Assembly (NCBI GenBank): GCA_035544575.1
Contig: DATKEC010000132.1
Location: forward strand, 7,309-71,308
Direction of reading: 5' to 3'
DNA from: DATHWB01 sp035544575
GTDB taxonomy: Bacteria > Actinomycetota > Acidimicrobiia > Spongiisociales > ZC4RG35
Length of the DNA: 64,000 bases
This document shows, piece after piece, positions 17,187 to 25,716 of the stretch. The translations under genes and the position numbers were made by a program. The first letter of the stretch is position 1. Each line of letters opens with the position of its first letter. The notes under the pieces were generated by a model. It ran no database searches, was not told where the DNA came from, and worked only from the letters and a program-made list of their open reading frames with translations.

Positions 17187-17190
17187 AAGT

Positions 17191-18363
17191 ATGGCGTGGG
17201 GGGAGCGGGTGCTGCATGTCGACATAGACGCGTTCTTCGTCGCGGTCGAGCGGCTGCGGAGTCCGGGGCTGCGCGGCAGGCCGGTCGTCGTCGGGGGGAC
17301 CGGACCGCGCAGCGTCGTGGCGGCCGCGTCCTACGAAGTTCGGTCGTACGGGATCCGGTCGGCGATGCCGATGTCCCGGGCTCGGGCGCTCTGCCGGGAC
17401 TTGATCGTGGTCCCGCCGGACCACGCCGAATACGCCAGGGTGTCCGAAGAGGTGTTCGCGGTGTTCCGATCGTTCACACCGCTGGTCGAGGGGCTGTCGA
17501 TCGACGAGGCGTTCCTGGACATCGGCGGCCTCCGGCACCACTTTCCCGGTCCCGCAGAGGTCGGCCACGCCGTGCGAGCGGCGATCGCCGAGAAGGTCGG
17601 GATCACCGCGTCGGTCGGCGTGGCCGCTACCAAGTTCCTCGCCAAGCTCGCCTCCGAGACCGCCAAGCCCGACGGCCTCTGCCACGTCCCGGCTCACGAG
17701 CAGCAGGACTTTCTCGATCCCCTCCGCATCGAGGCCCTGTGGGGAGTGGGCCAGGCCACCCGTGCCGCCCTCGAGACGGTGGGCGTCGAGACGGTGGCGG
17801 ATCTGCGGGCTGTTCCGACACGCGCACTGGAGCGGGCTGTGGGCGCCTCGGTGGCGACTCACCTCGTCGAACTCGCCCACGGGCGCGATCCCCGCAAGGT
17901 CGAGCCCGATCGCGAAGTCAAGTCCGTCTCGGTCGAGGAGACCTACGACACCGACATCACCGGCGAGGCGGCGCTCAGGGTCGAGCTGCGCCGTCTGGCT
18001 GACCGTCTCGGGACCCGTCTCCGCCGGTCTGGGCTGGCGGGGAGGACCATCACCCTCAAAGTGCGGACCTCGGACTTCCAGACGGTGACGCGCTCGGTGA
18101 CGCGGCCCGACGCCACGAACGGCGACCGTGACCTGTTCCTGACAGCCGTCCAACTTCTCGACGCCTCCGACCGAGGCGCCAAGCCGATCCGGCTGCTCGG
18201 TATCGGTGTGAGCCATCTGGTCTCGACCGAGGAAGCCGTGCAACTCGTCACGACCGGCGACCCGCGGTGGAACGATCTCGATGCCGCCGTCGACGCCATC
18301 CGCCGCCGATTCGGCGACGACGCGGTCGGTCCGGCAGGTCTCGCCGACCTGGACGAAAAGTGA
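17191..18363 (+). CDS. dinB: DNA polymerase IV (Y family)
   Basis: Translesion polymerase; 390 residues. Metal ligands D11 and D13 (LHVDIDAFFVAVE) and D105/E106 (LSIDEAFLDIGG) are present, with the YEVRSYGIRSAMPM palm/finger motif, a helix-hairpin-helix region (LWGVGQATRAALETVGVETV) and a little-finger domain to the end. ATG 17191 is chosen because it gives the normal N-terminus. An upstream in-frame GTG (17143) would translate the inverted-repeat arm into residues with no counterpart in the family. No clear beta-clamp motif is obvious at the C-terminus by eye. Confidence 0.93.
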   Translation: MAWGERVLHVDIDAFFVAVERLRSPGLRGRPVVVGGTGPRSVVAAASYEVRSYGIRSAMPMSRARALCRDLIVVPPDHAEYARVSEEVFAVFRSFTPLVEGLSIDEAFLDIGGLRHHFPGPAEVGHAVRAAIAEKVGITASVGVAATKFLAKLASETAKPDGLCHVPAHEQQDFLDPLRIEALWGVGQATRAALETVGVETVADLRAVPTRALERAVGASVATHLVELAHGRDPRKVEPDREVKSVSVEETYDTDITGEAALRVELRRLADRLGTRLRRSGLAGRTITLKVRTSDFQTVTRSVTRPDATNGDRDLFLTAVQLLDASDRGAKPIRLLGIGVSHLVSTEEAVQLVTTGDPRWNDLDAAVDAIRRRFGDDAVGPAGLADLDEK

Positions 18364-18385
18364 GAATGTCGACCCGCTCGCCCTG

Positions 18386-18413
18386 TTCGTAGATTCCTGC
18401 TCGACCGTATACT
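18386..18413 (+). promoter_or_regulatory. Candidate promoter for the DUF3040 gene
   Basis: A TATACT hexamer at 18408-18413 with a weak TTCGTA at 18386-18391 (16-bp spacing), 36 bp before the DUF3040 ATG and just after the dinB stop. The -10 is good, the -35 poor. Confidence 0.4.
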
Positions 18414-18449
18414 GGGGCAACCCACACCACGGTGGAGTGAACGGCCGAC

Positions 18450-18785
18450 ATGCCACTCGACGACCACGAACAACGCATCCTCGACGAGATCGAGCGTCAG
18501 TTCTACGAAGAGGACCCAGACCTCGCGCTGGCGGTACGGAACATCGACCGCTCCGGTCGCTTCGGCGTGCGCTATCCGCTGGTGGGTCTCGTCGTCGGGA
18601 TGATCCTGGTGCTCGCCACCTTCACCACGTCGACTCCTCTCGCCATTTTCGGCTTCGTGCTGATGGTGGCTTCGGCGACTGCGCTCGCCTACGGAATCCG
18701 CAACCGGATCCAGGCCGGGGCTCGCACCGCCACCCCGCCGGACGCGTCATCTTCGAATTGGTACCGCCGCTTTCGTCGCGGCTGA
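18450..18785 (+). CDS. DUF3040 small membrane protein
   Basis: A 111-residue protein with the typical actinobacterial DUF3040 beginning, MPLDDHEQRILDEIERQFYE, followed by DPDLA, then two hydrophobic segments (YPLVGLVVGMILVLATFTTS and LAIFGFVLMVASATALAYGI) and a basic C-terminal tail. In many actinobacteria this family sits near mraZ and the division cluster; here mraZ is about 7 kb further on. Function unknown; the helical N-terminus is probably cytoplasmic. Confidence 0.85.
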   Translation: MPLDDHEQRILDEIERQFYEEDPDLALAVRNIDRSGRFGVRYPLVGLVVGMILVLATFTTSTPLAIFGFVLMVASATALAYGIRNRIQAGARTATPPDASSSNWYRRFRRG

Positions 18786-18924
18786 CACCCCACCGCTAGA
18801 GTGACGCCCCCTTGGTGCTTCCGACGTTCGACGTCCGGGCCGCCAAGGGCCGCACAAGTGAAGGTGGGACCGGTCGTGTGTGCCATGCACCCCCCGGTCC
18901 TGGCAACGATTGAGAGAGGTTCCG

Positions 18925-19422
18925 TTGCGAGAAGGATTTACCGCCCAGCAGGCACAGTCACTCACCGGGTGCACGCATCATCAGCTCCGGTATTGGGATC
19001 GGGTGGGCCTGGTGGCGCCCACGATCCAGGGCACCGGCGGTCGTCCCGGTGTTCGCCGGCTCTATTCGTTCCGAGACCTCGTCGCATTGCGTGTCGTGCG
19101 TAGTCTTCTCGACAACGGGATGTCGCTGCAGCGCGTCCGTCGGGCGTGGGACTATCTGCGTCGGAATGCCGACATGGACGGCCACCTCGCCGAGGTGAAG
19201 CTCGTCACTGACGGCCACACGATCTTTCGCATCGCCCGTGACGACGGCCAACTCATGGATGCGCTGCGGGAGGGCCAGCTGGCGTTCTTCGTTGCGATCG
19301 ACGAGATCACCCGAACCGTGGAAGAGGATGTCAGCCGCTTCGAGCTCGACCGCAGCGAGTTCCTGGCGATGCTGCGTCGGGTCGAGGACGACGTCGCCGA
19401 GGAGTTGGCGGCCGAAGGCTGA
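18925..19422 (+). CDS. MerR-family transcriptional regulator
   Basis: A 165-residue protein with a MerR winged helix-turn-helix at residues 4-75 (FTAQQAQSLTGCTHHQLRYW then DRVGLVAP, RRLYSFRDLVALRVV). The C-terminal helices carry no cysteine effector motif. The TTG start at 18925 has GAGAGAGG 6 nt upstream; GTG/ATG starts further up would add residues unlike MerR proteins. The 140-bp region before it contains CCCTTGG ... CCAAGGG inverted repeats. The target and inducer are unknown. It is convergent with the transglutaminase gene, only 8 bp away. Confidence 0.82.
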   Translation: MREGFTAQQAQSLTGCTHHQLRYWDRVGLVAPTIQGTGGRPGVRRLYSFRDLVALRVVRSLLDNGMSLQRVRRAWDYLRRNADMDGHLAEVKLVTDGHTIFRIARDDGQLMDALREGQLAFFVAIDEITRTVEEDVSRFELDRSEFLAMLRRVEDDVAEELAAEG

Positions 19423-19430
19423 CACCCCGT

Positions 19431-21752
19431 TCAGCGCTTGCGCAGCGATCTGAGTTGGAGTCCGGCGACCAGCCGATCCCATCGACCGTACCGACGGGTG
19501 AGCCGCCCGTCCGCCTTTTCGAATGCCGCTCTGCCGTCGCCCCGTGGCGTGCCCCCGTAGGTTCTGGCCGTGTAGAGCGTGGCGAGCGGAACGAGGTCCT
19601 CGTGGTAGGAGTCGGCGAGTTCGATCGGCGTGGCTGAGACGGGGACGTCCCCGCCGAGGTCGCGCAACCGGTCGACGATCTCGTCCCAGGCGGCGTCGAT
19701 GTTCCCGGTGTGAATGGCCGCCAGTCGCCGCCGCCGCCTCCACCACTTGTAGGCGGGGATCATGGCCGAGCCGACGGCTCCAAGGAGGAGTCCGGTACCC
19801 CACCACGGCATCTCGAAGCCGGTGTCGACGTCCAGTGCGGGTGTGGCGTCGCCACCGAGTATGTCGATCTCCGGTCCGAGGAATGGTCGTTCTCCGGCGG
19901 CGATCGGCGAGCCGGTGCTGTCGATGTCGGTCGGTGCCGGCACGTACTCGCGGAGGTCGAAGCCCACATCTGCCAGCAGCGGCACGTTCACCCCGTCGGA
20001 GCGAGGCGTCGGGTCGAACCGAACCCAGCCCTGCCCGTTCATCCACAGTTCCACCCAGGCATGGGCGTTGCGCTCGCGTACGACGATCACATTGGTGCCG
20101 TCGCTCTGTTGCTGGACGTCTCCCGGTGTGAACCCCAGCACCACCCGGCTGGGGATCCCGAGCGTCCGGGCCATGACGCCCATCGCGGTGGCGAACTGTT
20201 CGCAGTAGCCGGTGCGGTAGTTGTTCGAGTCGGAGTCGAGCAGCCAGTCGGCGAGGTCGAGGGACGTGTGGCCGGTGTCGACGTCGGTGCTGTACTGGAA
20301 GTTCCGCGGGTCGCGGAGCCATGCTTCGAGGATGAGGGCCTTCTCGAAGGTGGTGGTGCCTTCGACGGTCACCGTCCTCGCCAGGTTGCGCACTTCGACC
20401 GGCGTGTCGTCGGGGAGTTCGAGGTAGTCCGTGATGTCGTCGGGCCGGTCGAGGAAGCGCGGGCTCTGGGGAGCGCCGGGGAAGACGCCGGCTTCGGCTG
20501 CCTCTGCGAAGATCGGCGAGAGGATGCCGCCGGTCGACGCCAGATAGTTCAGGTCGGGAATGGGAACGTTGGCTTCGATCTCGTACTCCCAGCCGGGATT
20601 GGTGCGCAGGTCGATTCCGACCGAGCCGTCCTGACGGACCCGGAATCCTTCTCGGATCAGGTCCTCGTCGCTGCGGAGGGCGTACGGGGAGTACAGCGTC
20701 GGCAGCACCGATTCCCGGAGTCCGGCCACCAGTACCCGTGCCGCCACCGGCACGGTCGTCCCCTGGAAGGCGAGGTCCTCACGTTCCCAGCGCGTCGCCC
20801 CCTGCTTGACCCAGCTGCTGTCTCCGATCCCCCAGTATTCGCCGTCATAGTTCTCGAGGGTGATGAGCTTCCAGTAGAGCTCAGCGTTGGGCGGCGCCGA
20901 ATCCGAGACCGTCGCATAGAAGAGGGGGTCTTCGGAGAGGGACACGAGGCTCTGCTGCATGCCGACGAAGAGGTTGAACGAGCCGCCGCCGTAGAGGCCG
21001 GATCCGATCCCCGTCTGGGAGCGCCATTGCAGCGTGCCGGATTCGGGAACAGAGGCGGCAAACGTGTTGGCGGCCACTACTGCTCCGCCGGCGCCGACTG
21101 CCGCCACCGCCACCGCCGCCGCGAACGACACCCGCGGAATCAGCATCCCGGTTCGGGCCCGCAATCGCCCGGCCGCCGGGTTGCCCGGGTTGGCCATGGC
21201 CACCACTGAGAGTCCGGCCACCGTGGCGAAGGCGATGAGCCAGGCCAGACCGGGCGCGCGCCGGTCGAGCGTGGCGAGTTGGAGATAGAAGGCGATGGCC
21301 GGAACCGTGACGAGCCATGGCCGGCGGCCGAGGATGCCGACTGCCCCGAACGCCCCCAGCAACCAATACACGAAGGCGAGCACGGCAACGAGCCCGGCGA
21401 CCGGAAGCACCGGTGCCGCCCCGAACCGAATGATCTCGAGTGCGAAGGCCATCTCGCCTCGGAACGTGGCGAGGGTTTCTGCGGTGGGGATCACGCCGGC
21501 CACCAACGTGGCGGGAGCGGTGATCCGGAGTACCGCCAGCGCGAGCCCGACGACGTTCACTGCGATGACGGCGGGTGCGGAGAGTCGGTACGAGCGTGCC
21601 ACCCACGTGAAGACCGCGCCGAGCACCACCGCCGCCAACAGCACGATCTGCCACGCCGGACCGTCGCTCTGCGGCTGCAGCAGCCTGCCGAGCCGGGCGA
21701 GGCTCAGGACGACGGCGCTGAGGCCGGTCAGCCAGACGAAGCGTTCGACCAT
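19431..21752 (-). CDS. TgpA-like transglutaminase membrane protein (DUF3488-transglutaminase core)
   Basis: A 773-residue protein. The N-terminus has six or seven TM segments in the first 190 residues, then a large extracytoplasmic region with a transglutaminase-like core: catalytic Cys in GYCEQFATAMGVMARTLGIP, His in NAHAWVELW and Asp in RFDPTP. One further TM segment (MPWWGTGLLLGAVGSAMIPA) comes before a cytoplasmic C-terminal part. ATG 21752 is preceded by GGGAAAG and lies 25 nt inside the DUF58 gene; a longer frame reaches 21788. The DUF58-MoxR-TgpA trio is a conserved actinobacterial set of unknown exact role, perhaps envelope protein processing. Confidence 0.9.
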   Translation of the reverse strand: MVERFVWLTGLSAVVLSLARLGRLLQPQSDGPAWQIVLLAAVVLGAVFTWVARSYRLSAPAVIAVNVVGLALAVLRITAPATLVAGVIPTAETLATFRGEMAFALEIIRFGAAPVLPVAGLVAVLAFVYWLLGAFGAVGILGRRPWLVTVPAIAFYLQLATLDRRAPGLAWLIAFATVAGLSVVAMANPGNPAAGRLRARTGMLIPRVSFAAAVAVAAVGAGGAVVAANTFAASVPESGTLQWRSQTGIGSGLYGGGSFNLFVGMQQSLVSLSEDPLFYATVSDSAPPNAELYWKLITLENYDGEYWGIGDSSWVKQGATRWEREDLAFQGTTVPVAARVLVAGLRESVLPTLYSPYALRSDEDLIREGFRVRQDGSVGIDLRTNPGWEYEIEANVPIPDLNYLASTGGILSPIFAEAAEAGVFPGAPQSPRFLDRPDDITDYLELPDDTPVEVRNLARTVTVEGTTTFEKALILEAWLRDPRNFQYSTDVDTGHTSLDLADWLLDSDSNNYRTGYCEQFATAMGVMARTLGIPSRVVLGFTPGDVQQQSDGTNVIVVRERNAHAWVELWMNGQGWVRFDPTPRSDGVNVPLLADVGFDLREYVPAPTDIDSTGSPIAAGERPFLGPEIDILGGDATPALDVDTGFEMPWWGTGLLLGAVGSAMIPAYKWWRRRRRLAAIHTGNIDAAWDEIVDRLRDLGGDVPVSATPIELADSYHEDLVPLATLYTARTYGGTPRGDGRAAFEKADGRLTRRYGRWDRLVAGLQLRSLRKR

Positions 21753-22906
21753 GTCTTTCCCACAACTTTTGCCCATGCCGCCGCCCATGACTCGGTGGGG
21801 GTGACATTGAGCGTGACTGCTCCGGCCCGCTGGAATGCGATCTCGCCGCTGGAGGCTGTCTCGCTGGCCGACATCACGACAGTCGTCCGGTACTCCCGCG
21901 CCATCAGCCGCTGGACTTCGAGGAGATCCGAGTCGGGGATTCCCGTCACCAGCACAAGGGCGCCGCCGCGTCCCACCGACTTGAGCCGGGCGGCGACCCC
22001 GCGGATGTCCAGGCGGCCCTCACGTTCGACCACCGCCAGCTTTTCCATCACCGCGCTGTACTGGCTGATCGGCGTGGCCGCCACGCCACCTGCCCACAGG
22101 TCAGCGTCGAATCCTTCCCTGGCGAGGTGGCGGACGATGGAGGCAGCACCCCGTACTGCTTTTTCGAAGCACTCTTCGGACTCGTATGTCCTCCAGCGCA
22201 GGTCGAGGATGACCAGGGCTCGACTCTGCCAGGGCGTCTCGAGTTGGCGGATCATGAGTTCGTCCTTCTTGGCAGATGACGGCCAGTGGACACGCCGGAG
22301 GTCGTCGCCGAACACGTACTCGCGCAGCGTGTAGAAATCTTCTCCTCCCCGCTGGGAGAACTCGGGCCGCGACGCCTGCATGGCCGGGTCCCTGCCACGG
22401 GTCATCGGGAAGCCGACGAGGTCTTCGACCTCGGGATAGACGATGAGTCGGTCCACCGCGGGTACCAGCACCGTGGCCTTCGCCAGCCGGAGCGGATCGG
22501 TGACGGTGGCTGTCACCGGACCGACGGGGTAGACGCCTCGTGGCCGACACAGGATCTGGTATTCGGCGTTTCCGGCCATGCCTGGTCCGATCGTTCCTGC
22601 TTCGAACACGGCTCGCCCGAGCGACCCCACCTCGTCGACGAAGGCCACGTTGGTGAGCGTGCGCCGGCCGTGGTTGGTGATGACCGCATCGACGGCGGCG
22701 CGGTCGCCTTCGTGGACGAGGCTGGGGGAGAGTCGGCGGACCACGCCGACGTTGGGTCGGGAAAGTCTGGTGATGGCCAAGGCAGCCACCAGGGCCACCG
22801 CCACGATGACGCCCGCCGCGAGCAGTTCGATCTCGCCGAGGCTGACCCAGAGGACCACCAGTGCCGCCGCCACCCCGAGCCCGGCCCATCCGCGGTCGGT
22901 CAGCAT
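21728..22906 (-). CDS. DUF58 domain protein
   Basis: A 392-residue protein with two TM segments at the N-terminus (LGVAAALVVLWVSLGEIELL and the following Ala/Val-rich helix). The DUF58 signature is the segment REYVFGDDLRRVHWPSSAKK near residues 215-235, followed by a von Willebrand A-like fold (SRALVILDLRWRTYES). It starts 1 nt after the MoxR stop and overlaps the transglutaminase start. DUF58 proteins accompany MoxR AAA+ ATPases as likely chaperone partners; the substrate is unknown. Confidence 0.9.
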   Translation of the reverse strand: MLTDRGWAGLGVAAALVVLWVSLGEIELLAAGVIVAVALVAALAITRLSRPNVGVVRRLSPSLVHEGDRAAVDAVITNHGRRTLTNVAFVDEVGSLGRAVFEAGTIGPGMAGNAEYQILCRPRGVYPVGPVTATVTDPLRLAKATVLVPAVDRLIVYPEVEDLVGFPMTRGRDPAMQASRPEFSQRGGEDFYTLREYVFGDDLRRVHWPSSAKKDELMIRQLETPWQSRALVILDLRWRTYESEECFEKAVRGAASIVRHLAREGFDADLWAGGVAATPISQYSAVMEKLAVVEREGRLDIRGVAARLKSVGRGGALVLVTGIPDSDLLEVQRLMAREYRTTVVMSASETASSGEIAFQRAGAVTLNVTPTESWAAAWAKVVGKTWSNASSG

Positions 22907-22907
22907 G

Positions 22908-23927
22908 TCAGGTGGCCATGCGGCTACTGCCTGGCACCGTCAAGTTGCGTAGCACCGAGCCGAGCACGTCTTCGATGGCCGTCCCGCGCATCTGTGCTTC
23001 GGGCCGCAGCGCCATCCGATGAGCCATCGTGGGAACGGCGAGTGCCTTCACGTCGTCGGGTGTCACATACTCCCGGCCCTGGACCGCCGCCCGAACCCTG
23101 GCGAGGCGCTGCAGCGCCAGCGACGAACGGGGGGAGGCACCCAGCAGCAGCTCTTCGTGGCTGCGGGTGGCCTCGACGATGGATATCACGTATCCCTGGA
23201 TCGAGGGAGCCACGTGGATGCGACGGGCCACGTCGATCATCGAGACGACGTCGTCTGCGGAGATGACAGGTGCGAGGTCGTGGAAACCTGAGCGAACACC
23301 GTGCGTGTTCATCATCTCGAGTTCCTTCTCCCGCGTCGGGTAGCCGATACGGACCCGCATGGTGAAACGGTCCAGCTGGGCTTCGGGGAGGGGATAGGTG
23401 CCTTCGTGTTCGAGTGGGTTCTGGGTGGCGACCACCATGAACGGCGCGTCCAGCTCGCGTGTGATCCCGTCCGATGTGACCTGGCGTTCTTCCATCGCTT
23501 CGAGAAGCGCCGCCTGGGTCTTGGGGCTGGCCCGGTTGATCTCGTCGCCGACGACGATGTTGGCGAAGATCGCACCCGGCTTGAAGACGAACTCGGAGGC
23601 CTGGCGGTCCCACACGCTCACGCCGGTCACGTCGGAGGGGAGCAGGTCGGGTGTGAACTGGATGCGGTGGAACGTGCAGTCGATACTGCGGGCGATGGAC
23701 TTGGCGAGCAGCGTCTTTCCGACGCCGGGTACGTCTTCGATGAGGACGTGGCCTTCGGCGAAGAGCGCGGACAGAACGAGTTCGATGACGTCGCGCTTGC
23801 CCTGGATGACGGTCTCGACGTTGGATGCGACGACGTCGAATCGCTCGGCGAACCACTCCACCCGTTCGTCTTCGACCGGTGTCTCGACTGATGTCAACGT
23901 GGATCTCTCCCCGATGGCGGATGTCAC
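22908..23927 (-). CDS. MoxR-family AAA+ ATPase
   Basis: A 339-residue AAA+ ATPase. Walker A is EDVPGVGKTLLAKSIA, Walker B is NIVVGDEINRASPKTQAALL, sensor 1 is VVATQNPLEHEGTYPLPEAQ, and the arginine finger/lid follows. The MoxR subgroup is clear from LEAMEERQVT and the NPLE motif. Start: GTG 23927 is annotated, but TTG 23897 has a better GGGGAGAG 7 nt upstream and would give 329 residues beginning LTSVETPVED; both keep all motifs. It is first in the operon with DUF58 and the transglutaminase, and divergent from the 80-residue gene at 24039. Confidence 0.92.
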   Translation of the reverse strand: MTSAIGERSTLTSVETPVEDERVEWFAERFDVVASNVETVIQGKRDVIELVLSALFAEGHVLIEDVPGVGKTLLAKSIARSIDCTFHRIQFTPDLLPSDVTGVSVWDRQASEFVFKPGAIFANIVVGDEINRASPKTQAALLEAMEERQVTSDGITRELDAPFMVVATQNPLEHEGTYPLPEAQLDRFTMRVRIGYPTREKELEMMNTHGVRSGFHDLAPVISADDVVSMIDVARRIHVAPSIQGYVISIVEATRSHEELLLGASPRSSLALQRLARVRAAVQGREYVTPDDVKALAVPTMAHRMALRPEAQMRGTAIEDVLGSVLRNLTVPGSSRMAT

Positions 23928-24038
23928 GGCACTCTACCCCTGGTCAGATTCAAGCCCTCGGGTAGCCTTATGGCTAGGGAGTGAAACACATGTCGGGCTC
24001 GGCTGGGTCGGATCCGATGAAGATGATGTGGGGCAGAA

Positions 24039-24281
24039 ATGGGCAACATGATGGGGCAGTCCTTCCGGGATCGGCTTCGACTCGTGATATCAGCGTGGGT
24101 GACGGGCGTCGCGCACGTCCGGAGGGACTGGTGGAAGCGCCCCCCTTTCCTGCCAATGCCCTCACCGCGCCACCTCCGGTGGCGTCGGATGACCGCGTAC
24201 GGGTCGGACCGGCCGGCGCAGCGGCGGGACGTGGTGGCCTTTCTGCTGTGGGCGGATCGGCACCGCAAGGCGACAACATGA
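24039..24281 (+). CDS. Small basic protein, unknown family
   Basis: An 80-residue, Arg/Trp-rich protein. The sequence has a protein-like distribution: an amphipathic N-terminal helix (SFRDRLRLVISAWVTGVAHV), then a conserved-looking WWKRPPFLPMPSPRHLRWRR followed by MTAYGSD, and a C-terminal helix (RRDVVAFLLWADRHRKAT). I recall similar short proteins with xFLPxPxxxYxRWRxxTAYG in Acidimicrobiia. Its stop overlaps the start of the next gene (ATGATGG at 24278), supporting coupling. ATG 24039, 24048 or 24051 are all possible starts. A longer frame covering the same bases in another phase is Gly/Ala/Pro-rich and unconvincing upstream of 24278. Confidence 0.6.
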   Translation: MGNMMGQSFRDRLRLVISAWVTGVAHVRRDWWKRPPFLPMPSPRHLRWRRMTAYGSDRPAQRRDVVAFLLWADRHRKATT

Positions 24282-24871
24282 TGGGTCTCGAAGATCGCCT
24301 CCGCCGGGTTCAAGGCGTTGCCGACATCACAGTCGAACTCGGCGATGCCGGGCTCGAGTCGATTCGGGTCAGGATCGACGAGGGAACCGAGGAGTCCTCG
24401 GTTCTCGACGAGATTCGCCGCATCCTGGTGGCATACGGATTGCGGTCCCGCAAGGCGGAGCATCCGAGGATCGACGGCGACGCATCACGGTCGATCGGCG
24501 AGTCCGAGGCCCCGCTTCGTCCACGCATCAATGTGGGTCCACGCGGCGAAGGCCTGTATGTCCGGCTCACTGAGGGCGAACGGATCGTCGAGCGGGCGGG
24601 TGAGAAGTCGCCGCTGGGAGTGGCTCAGGCGATGGTCGAGGCGGTGGCCGCCTGGCGCGGAGTGGAACCTCCCGGTCGGATCGCCCTCGCCCTCGACGAA
24701 CTCGATGCCACTCCCGTTGTGACGATGCTCGCCCGACGCGACGGTCGAACCGCCGTCGCCGCCGCGTCATGCCAGGTCTCCCTGGCCGGCGGGATGTATC
24801 AGGTGGCTGACGGCGTGCTGACCGGGCTCGAGCCGATCGAACTGGCAAGCAGCCCGAACCTGTCGGATTAA
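24278..24871 (+). CDS. Conserved hypothetical protein
   Basis: A 197-residue protein beginning MMGLEDRLRRVQGVADITVE, with an ATGA overlap to the preceding small gene. The first about 60 residues look like an ACT-like or ferredoxin-like alpha/beta unit (VADITVELGDAGLESIRVRI). A linker and a second alpha/beta domain (about residues 90-190: LRPRINVGPRGEGLYVRLTE, AVAAWRGVEPPGRIALALDE) follow. No catalytic motif is recognised. The frame is open for 300 nt upstream of 24278, but that extension is low in coding character and conflicts with the 80-residue gene. Confidence 0.72.
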   Translation: MMGLEDRLRRVQGVADITVELGDAGLESIRVRIDEGTEESSVLDEIRRILVAYGLRSRKAEHPRIDGDASRSIGESEAPLRPRINVGPRGEGLYVRLTEGERIVERAGEKSPLGVAQAMVEAVAAWRGVEPPGRIALALDELDATPVVTMLARRDGRTAVAAASCQVSLAGGMYQVADGVLTGLEPIELASSPNLSD

Positions 24872-24883
24872 CCTGCCGGAGGC

Positions 24884-25381
24884 GTGACACGGGCTCTGGT
24901 ACTCAATGCCTCGTATGAGCCACTTTCAGTGGTGAGTGCGCGTCGCGCCGTCGTTCTCGTCATCCACGGCAAGGCTGTTGCGGTCGCCGACCGTGACGAC
25001 GAGTGGCGTGCCGAGAGGCTGTCAGTCCGCGTTCCGTCCGTGGTCAAACTGACCTCGTTCGTGAACGTGCCGTATGTGAGAACGGTGCCGGTGACTCGCC
25101 GAGCCGTCTTCGGGCGGGACGACTACCGGTGCCAGTACTGCCCGGATGTCGCCGAGAGCATCGATCACGTCGTACCACGCTCGCGGGGCGGCCAGCACGT
25201 CTGGGAGAACGTGGTCGCCTCGTGCCGTCGCTGCAACGTGCGCAAGGGCAACCGCACCCCCGCCGAGGCGGGCATGCCGCTGATGCGCGACCCACGCGCT
25301 CCCAAACGCTACGGCTGGATCTACGCCTCGACCGGCTTCGCAGTCGACCCCTCCTGGCGCCCCTACCTCCAAACCGCCTGA
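24884..25381 (+). CDS. HNH endonuclease domain protein
   Basis: A 165-residue protein with the actinobacterial VLNASYEPLSVVSARRAVVL N-terminus and a C-terminal HNH core: CQYC, then ESIDHVVPRSRGG with the catalytic DH, then ENVVASCRRCNVRKGNR completing the four zinc cysteines. It begins at GTG 24884; GGAGG lies immediately before it, almost too close. Such single-domain HNH proteins are universal in actinobacteria and are probably housekeeping nucleases rather than restriction or mobile-element enzymes. It is followed by a hairpin and a repeat-filled gap. Confidence 0.88.
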   Translation: MTRALVLNASYEPLSVVSARRAVVLVIHGKAVAVADRDDEWRAERLSVRVPSVVKLTSFVNVPYVRTVPVTRRAVFGRDDYRCQYCPDVAESIDHVVPRSRGGQHVWENVVASCRRCNVRKGNRTPAEAGMPLMRDPRAPKRYGWIYASTGFAVDPSWRPYLQTA

Positions 25382-25390
25382 CCCCCGTTT

Positions 25391-25430
25391 CCTCCCCAGA
25401 GCCGGACGGAGTCCGGCGGAGTGGGGGAGG
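25391..25430 (+). terminator. Strong hairpin after the HNH gene
   Basis: CCTCCCC (25391-25397) pairs with GGGGGAGG (25423-25430), and inside it CCGGAC-GGA-GTCCGG (25402-25416) forms a perfect stem. It begins 10 nt after the HNH stop. There is no T-tract, as is common in high-GC genomes. Confidence 0.5.
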
Positions 25431-25443
25431 TGTCCCCGACGTG

Positions 25444-25677
25444 TAGCGGCGGGGACGGAGGGGGTTCTGGCTGGCGCGGGGTCGGGGACACCCCCTTCGT
25501 CCGGTCCGCTGCGCGTCCCGGCCACTTCCCCCGCTTCGGCCCTGCGGGCCGGGGGGAAGCAACGGCGAGCCACCCCCCTTCGTCCGGTCCGCTGCGCGTC
25601 CCGGCCACTTCCCCGCTTCGGCCCTGCGGGCCGGCGGGAAGCAATGGAGCAGGCGCAGCGGCGGGGACGGAGGGGGG
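25444..25677. repeat. Composite intergenic repeat: two 77-bp direct copies flanked by a shared GC motif
   Basis: Copies at 25489-25565 and 25571-25647 (82-bp period) share CACCCCC...TTCGTCCGGTCCGCTGCG and end in a palindromic part (GGCCC-TGC-GGGCC nested in CTTCCCC...GGGGAAG). The 20-base motif AGCGGCGGGGACGGAGGGGG is present on both sides, starting near 25445 and 25657. A 26-bp piece of copy 2 (25619-25644) recurs exactly, inverted, at 42566-42591. It fills most of the 393-bp gap between the HNH gene and mraZ. No ORF in it is convincing. Confidence 0.8.
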
Positions 25678-25716
25678 CGATCCACCCGCCCGCGGGTGGG
25701 AAAGTGTCACATAGTG

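Noticed and set aside
17143..17190. Upstream GTG start for dinB inside the repeat arm
   Set aside because: It would translate the inverted-repeat arm into residues before the normal MAWGERVLHVDIDAFF start.
24884..25381. HNH protein as a restriction or homing endonuclease
   Set aside because: No methyltransferase, intron or intein context; the sequence matches the ubiquitous actinobacterial single-domain HNH family.
25489..25647. Possible CRISPR-like or tandem array
   Set aside because: Only two 77-bp copies with about 5 bp between them and palindromic interiors; no spacers and no cas genes.
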